In this document: piece by piece, positions 12,710 to 16,293 of the stretch | Layout of the letters: each line of letters begins with the position of its first letter | Position numbering within the stretch: the first letter of the stretch is position 1 | Assembly: GCA_034437895.1 (NCBI GenBank) | Contig: DAOTTO010000304.1 | Coordinates: 1 to 16,293 of the forward strand | Direction: 5' to 3' | Source of the DNA: JANRLJ01 sp034437895 | GTDB lineage: Bacteria > Chloroflexota > Anaerolineae > Aggregatilineales > Phototrophicaceae | Length of the DNA stretch: 16,293 nt | The notes under the pieces: generated by a model | The model's database searches: none | What the model saw: the letters and a program-made list of their open reading frames with translations, nothing else | Told to the model about the DNA's origin: nothing | Program-made: the position numbers and the translations under genes

Positions 12710-14443
12710 ATGGACACGCCCCGCCCTGAATATCCCCGTCCGCAGTTTGAGCGTGCAGAATGGTTGAACCTTAATGGTGAATGGCGCTTTGACTTTGATG
12801 ATGCCAACACAGGCTTAAACGAGCGGTGGTACACACATCATACATTTGGTCGCAAGATTGTTGTTCCGTTTGCTTTTCAAGCGCCCCTAAGCGGCATTGG
12901 CGAAATCGACTTTCATAATGTCGTCTGGTATGAGCGCGACTTTGATCTGTCGGAAGCATGGACGGGAAAAAGCGTGTTACTGCATTTTGGCGCGGTTGAT
13001 TATCGGGCGTGGGTATGGGTGAATGGCATATTCGTCACACTACATGAGGGCGGTCATGTGCCGTTTCAGGCCGATATCACCCATGCACTGCAATCCGGCA
13101 GCAACCGCATTACGGTACGTGTTGAGGATAATTCGACAGATTTAGAACAGCCACGCGGCAAACAGTATTGGGAGCGCGAATCAAAATCCATTTTTTATAC
13201 GCGCACCACTGGAATCTGGCAGACGGTATGGCTGGAGCCAGTCTATGAAACCTATATAGATCATTTCAAAATTACCCCTGATATTGATACTGGACAGGTG
13301 CAGCTTCAATTTGTATTAGGTGGTTTTTCGCCCAATGTGAAGATTGAGGCGCAAATTGCGTTTAATGGCACCGTTATTACATCATACACGCATGATGCGG
13401 GAGCAGGACGCTCGTTCACAGCGATTTCACTTGGCACAGCGGAAAACATTCACCTTTGGAGTCCAGAAAAACCATCGCTTTATGATCTTACACTGCGCCT
13501 TTCTCGTGACAATGATACGCTGGATGAGGTCAAAAGCTACTTTGGGATGAGGAAAATTTCGATTGAAAACAGCAAAGTGCTGCTGAATAATCAACCGTAC
13601 TATATGCGTCTGGTTCTCGATCAAGGCTATCATCCCGACGGCCTACTGACGTTCCCATCCGATGAAGCGCTCAAACGTGACGCGGAATTAACCAAAGCGA
13701 TGGGCTTTAATGGGGTACGCAAGCATCAAAAAGTGGAAGAGCCGCGTTATCTCTATTGGGCAGACCACCTCGGATTACTTGTTTGGGGTGAAATGGCGAA
13801 CAGCTATCGTTATTCTGAATCATCCGTAGAGCGTATTACCCATGAATGGCAGGAGGCTATTCAACGCGACTTTAACCATCCATCGATTGTCGCTTGGGTG
13901 CCGATCAACGAAAGCTGGGGCGTACCGAATTTGAAAACCGATCCGCGCCAGATCGATCATCTATTGGCACTGTATTATCTGGTGCGCTCGATTGACCCGA
14001 CGCGGCTGGTGATTTCCAATGACGGATGGGAACATGCCAAAACTGACCTGCTAACTATTCATGATTACGAAGGCAAAAAGGATATTCTGCGGGAGCGGTA
14101 CGGTACGCTGGAAAGTATCTTACAAGCGCGTCCAGCAGATCGTGATCTATATGTATCTGGTCATGCTTATTGCGGCGAACCCATTTTAGTGACGGAATTC
14201 GGCGGCATCGGCTATCAAAAGGACATGCAGCAAGGATGGGGTTATACAACTGCGGGCGATGATGAAGATTTTATCTATCGCTATCAGGCTGTCATCACTG
14301 CTATCTTAGAGTCGCCGTTGGTACAAGGCTTTTGTTATACCCAATTGACTGATGTAGAACAAGAAATCAATGGCCTATTGACGTATGATCGACAGCCGAA
14401 AGTAGATTTAACGATTATCAATAAGATTACTGCTAGGCAATAA
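12710..14443 (+). CDS. Cytoplasmic GH2 glycoside hydrolase
   Basis: A retaining exo-glycosidase with the three-part GH2 N-terminal plan: jelly-roll sugar-binding domain (about 11-180, with LNGEWRFDFD and VWVNGIFVTLHEGGHVPFQ), immunoglobulin-like domain (about 181-285) and a TIM barrel (286-577). The acid/base is Glu401 in INESWG and the nucleophile Glu496 in TEFGG. At 577 residues it is a short GH2 without extra C-terminal domains. There is no signal peptide. The RBS AAAAGGA (12696-12702) favours ATG 12710 over the TTG one codon earlier. Family members cleave beta-galactosides, beta-glucuronides, beta-mannosides or alpha-L-arabinosides; with two GH43 neighbours I infer removal of a side-chain residue from imported hemicellulose fragments. 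The aglycone and sugar specificity stay open. Confidence 0.92.
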   Translation: MDTPRPEYPRPQFERAEWLNLNGEWRFDFDDANTGLNERWYTHHTFGRKIVVPFAFQAPLSGIGEIDFHNVVWYERDFDLSEAWTGKSVLLHFGAVDYRAWVWVNGIFVTLHEGGHVPFQADITHALQSGSNRITVRVEDNSTDLEQPRGKQYWERESKSIFYTRTTGIWQTVWLEPVYETYIDHFKITPDIDTGQVQLQFVLGGFSPNVKIEAQIAFNGTVITSYTHDAGAGRSFTAISLGTAENIHLWSPEKPSLYDLTLRLSRDNDTLDEVKSYFGMRKISIENSKVLLNNQPYYMRLVLDQGYHPDGLLTFPSDEALKRDAELTKAMGFNGVRKHQKVEEPRYLYWADHLGLLVWGEMANSYRYSESSVERITHEWQEAIQRDFNHPSIVAWVPINESWGVPNLKTDPRQIDHLLALYYLVRSIDPTRLVISNDGWEHAKTDLLTIHDYEGKKDILRERYGTLESILQARPADRDLYVSGHAYCGEPILVTEFGGIGYQKDMQQGWGYTTAGDDEDFIYRYQAVITAILESPLVQGFCYTQLTDVEQEINGLLTYDRQPKVDLTIINKITARQ

Positions 14444-14449
14444 TGATGT

Positions 14450-15071
14450 CTATGGATTTTCACCCAAAAGCCATCGAACCAACCAATTGAGTTAAGGCAC
14501 AAGACGACAGCTCATGGCGACGAAGTACAGCTAAATATCGGCTTTATATCCATCTCATATGCACCAACTATATCACGCCAGCGTGGGCCACCAAAAACAT
14601 CTTCGCCGAATGATAAATGATATTTAAAATCATCTTTTTCCATAATCCAGGGGGCGCACAGGCAGCACCCATTCAAATTATATTGTTCAAGCATAACTTC
14701 TTCAAGCACTTTGGATAGGGCGTAGCATCCGGCGTAAGCTGAGTGTTTTTGTTGCTTGGTAACAGGAACAGGATGGGGATAATGGAAATGCCCAATACCT
14801 GCATCGCCGTCGATTAAAATGAATTGCTCAAAAGTGTCGCTGGTGCGCGCAGCTTCTAACAGCCAGAACAACCCTTTCACGGCGACATCCATAATCTGAG
14901 ATGGGGTTTCTTTGCAAGTCGCCAGATGTATCACATGGATTACACCCTCCATCGCTTTCTGGGCGGTTTCCTGATGCTCAATTGAGCCTTGCATCATCTC
15001 CAGACGCTCTCTGGTTTCAAGCTTCCGACCTTGCCTGTCGCGCCAGTTAATAAAATTCGTTTTGTAGGCAC
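14450..15071 (-). pseudogene. Degraded NAD-dependent epimerase/dehydratase (extended SDR)
   Basis: The gene begins with GTG at 15071 after a good RBS (GGGAGAG, 15077-15083) and codes for TKRILLTGATGKVG, the dinucleotide-binding GATGxxG turn. That frame ends at TGA 14994-14996. The rest (14512-14997) continues in another frame: VIHVIHLAT, then the active-site YALSK motif within AYAGCYALSKVLEEVMLEQY, and GGPRWRDIVGA, after which the sequence diverges and stops at 14512. Only about a dozen codons separate the GATGKVG turn from the ERLEM segment; intact relatives need roughly 35-45, so an out-of-frame internal deletion is likely. A stretch reading NWLVRWLLGENP in a third frame (14450-14488) may be a leftover of the lost C-terminus. 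No function is expected. Confidence 0.75.
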
Positions 15072-15094
15072 CCTAACTCTCCCACCGCAAAGCC

Positions 15095-15859
15095 CTACTG
15101 TGCTGTCCACCCACCGTCAACCAGTAAAATTGTCCCTGTTACAAGTTCCGCCGCAGGGGAAGCGAGATAAATGACCGCACCCGCTACGTCTGTCGTAGTG
15201 CCGACCCGTCCTATGGGTAGGCGGGATAACACATCAGCAGCAAATTCAGGCGTATCCAGCCGCTCGGCAGTTCCAGGGGTACGAATAAATGTCGGCGCAA
15301 CGGCATTCACTGTAATGTTATGCGCTGCCCATTCCAGCGCAAGCACTTTCGTAAGCTGGTTAACGCCGCCTTTGCCTGTGGAGTAGACCACATGGCGCAA
15401 GATGCCGACTTGCCCAGCCTGTGAACTCATATTGATGATGCGACCATAGCCCTGGGCGATCATCTGTTTGCCAGCCGCCTGACACATAAAGAACATGCCT
15501 TTGAGGTTAACATCCATCATCTCGTCCCAGTCAGCCTCGGTAACATCCACAGCATCATGGTTATACCCAAGCCCTGCGTTATTGATGAGGATGTCGATCC
15601 GACCAAAGTGCTGGATGGTTTCATCCACAGCCTGACGTATTGAGTCTAAACTACGCATATCCAGTACGACGGCGTGGGACTGACCGCCTTCGGAATCGAT
15701 CTCGTTAACTAAGGTGTTAAGCGCTGGCTGGTTACGCGCACCGACAACCACTTTTGCGCCAGAATGGGCGACGGCTTTCGCCAGATCGTAGCCAATCCCT
15801 TTACTTGCGCCTGTAATCAGGGCGACTCGTCCTTTTAGATCAAAGCTGGGATAGTTCAA
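15095..15859 (-). CDS. Short-chain dehydrogenase/reductase (SDR, sugar/polyol-type)
   Basis: A complete classical SDR of 254 residues: cofactor turn TGASKGIG (16-23), NNAG (93-96), catalytic Ser146 (NMSSQAG), Tyr159 and Lys163 (YSTGK), and the PTFIRTP loop after the active site. It most resembles gluconate 5-dehydrogenase or 2-deoxy-gluconate/KduD-type enzymes, which oxidise or reduce a sugar acid or polyol with NAD(P). The frame starts with TTG at 15859 preceded by a strong AGGAAGG Shine-Dalgarno (15865-15871), so TTG is credible. It lies 23 bases ahead of the epimerase pseudogene and 39 bases after the end of a truncated sugar permease, so it is the only intact gene of a broken operon. Confidence 0.88.
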   Translation of the reverse strand: MNYPSFDLKGRVALITGASKGIGYDLAKAVAHSGAKVVVGARNQPALNTLVNEIDSEGGQSHAVVLDMRSLDSIRQAVDETIQHFGRIDILINNAGLGYNHDAVDVTEADWDEMMDVNLKGMFFMCQAAGKQMIAQGYGRIINMSSQAGQVGILRHVVYSTGKGGVNQLTKVLALEWAAHNITVNAVAPTFIRTPGTAERLDTPEFAADVLSRLPIGRVGTTTDVAGAVIYLASPAAELVTGTILLVDGGWTAQ

Positions 15860-15898
15860 AATAACCTTCCTAAGTATTAGTAAAAATGAATAAAAATT

Positions 15899-16063
15899 TT
15901 AAGTGCGATCTCGGACGCCTCGCCCCGAAAAGATGATATTAATGACTAACGCGATCATGAGGACAATCCCTGTAATGAAGTCTTTTGTCAGGGGATCAAT
16001 AGTTGGAATATTATCCAATCCATTGCGAAGTGTTCCATAGATGAGCAAACCCACGACTGTAGT
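15899..16063 (-). pseudogene. C-terminal remnant of RbsC-type sugar ABC permease
   Basis: The minus frame ending at TAA 15899-15901 codes for 54 residues: VVGLLIYGTLRNGLDNI then DFITGIVLMIALVIN, ending GRGVRDRT. This matches the last two membrane segments and C-terminus of CUT2 (ribose/xylose-type) permeases, where a GTLxxGLxxx turn is followed by the final helix. The rest of the gene is gone: its 5' side is replaced at about 16063 by a sequence like an IS terminal repeat. It was probably the gene upstream of the SDR in a sugar uptake and oxidation operon. Confidence 0.7.
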
Positions 16064-16293
16064 GACCCCAAAAAGTTGGACACAAAAGTGCCTACGTTTA
16101 TTTTAGCATAGGTTCTGTTGGTCGAGCCAACCAGTTTGCTACAAATTCAAGACGGTGCTAACGTGAAAATGATAAATGCTATCGATAGAAGCCTGCATTT
16201 CTGAATCAAAACAAGCATACACTTTTTATGGTTGAAACAGAGGAGAAAGTAGAGGGTCGCAGCAAGCCAGAACGGTTCTGGACTTATGGAATC
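16063..16293. mobile_element. Left part of an insertion sequence (IS3-like end), partial
   Basis: TGACCCCAAAAAGTTGGACA (16063-16082) begins with TG and resembles the terminal inverted repeats of IS3-family (IS150-like) elements, judged from memory. The break in the RbsC permease frame coincides with it. Inside lie a small hairpin GTTGG-TCGAG-CCAAC (16117-16131) and a plus-strand frame opening at ATG 16228. The other end, target duplication and transposase genes are beyond the window, so the family assignment is tentative. Confidence 0.5.
16228..16293 (+). CDS. Possible start of a gene within the insertion, partial
   Basis: An open frame begins MVETEEKVEGRSKPERFWTYG and runs off the window (22 codons). 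There is no clear Shine-Dalgarno and it does not resemble the usual IS3 OrfA N-terminus. If the element is an IS, this could be its first ORF; otherwise it may be chance. Confidence 0.25.
   Translation, partial: MVETEEKVEGRSKPERFWTYGI

Noticed and set aside
1..16293. CRISPR array, tRNA or rRNA genes
   Set aside because: No regularly spaced repeats and no tRNA or rRNA signature was seen anywhere on either strand.

Overview
The window looks like an accessory stretch of a mid-GC bacterial chromosome. Exported proteins with signal peptides ending in Ala-Gln, a sugar ABC transporter without its own ATPase next to GH43 and GH2 enzymes, an ArsR-type regulator with a long C-terminal domain, and an orphan RHS fragment together suggest Chloroflexota (Anaerolineae-like), with Bacillota a weaker alternative. 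That assignment is inference; no rRNA or other phylogenetic marker is present.

Left part (1-1859). A short RHS-core protein runs leftwards off the window edge. Upstream of it lie a sigma70-like promoter and a tandem GAAC-N4-GTTC dyad that resembles a LexA box. A rightward promoter with an inverted repeat over its -35 box leads to two overlapping genes of unknown function (831-1407). The gene-free stretch 1408-1859 holds a terminator-like hairpin and a cluster of three hairpins resembling the right end of a decayed IS200/IS605 (tnpB-type) element.

Iron importer (1860-5664, minus strand). An operon encodes a secreted Fe3+-binding protein, a fused two-domain permease and an ATPase (FbpABC type). 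A hairpin separates the binding-protein gene from the permease gene, and two palindromes lie upstream of the operon.

Carbohydrate locus (6047-14443). A cytoplasmic GH43 enzyme (minus) diverges from a plus-strand series: ArsR-like regulator, sugar-binding protein, two CUT1 permeases, secreted GH43 and cytoplasmic GH2. The divergent promoters are almost back to back, and a dyad sits inside the GH43 promoter. I infer uptake and breakdown of arabinose-containing (hemicellulose or arabinan) oligosaccharides: the secreted GH43 trims polymers outside, the ABC system imports fragments using an ATPase encoded elsewhere, and the cytoplasmic GH43 and GH2 finish hydrolysis. Hairpins after the binding-protein gene and after the secreted GH43 gene probably tune expression within the unit.

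Right part (14444-16293). This is the wreck of a second sugar operon on the minus strand: the C-terminal end of an RbsC-type permease, an intact SDR dehydrogenase and an epimerase pseudogene with a deleted, frameshifted N-terminus and a lost C-terminus. The permease gene is cut by a sequence resembling an IS3-family terminal repeat; most of that element lies beyond the window.

The items I find most worth a second look are the RHS tip with its SOS-like site, the unknown two-gene operon with its operator, the GH43/regulator divergent promoter, and the decaying operon on the right.
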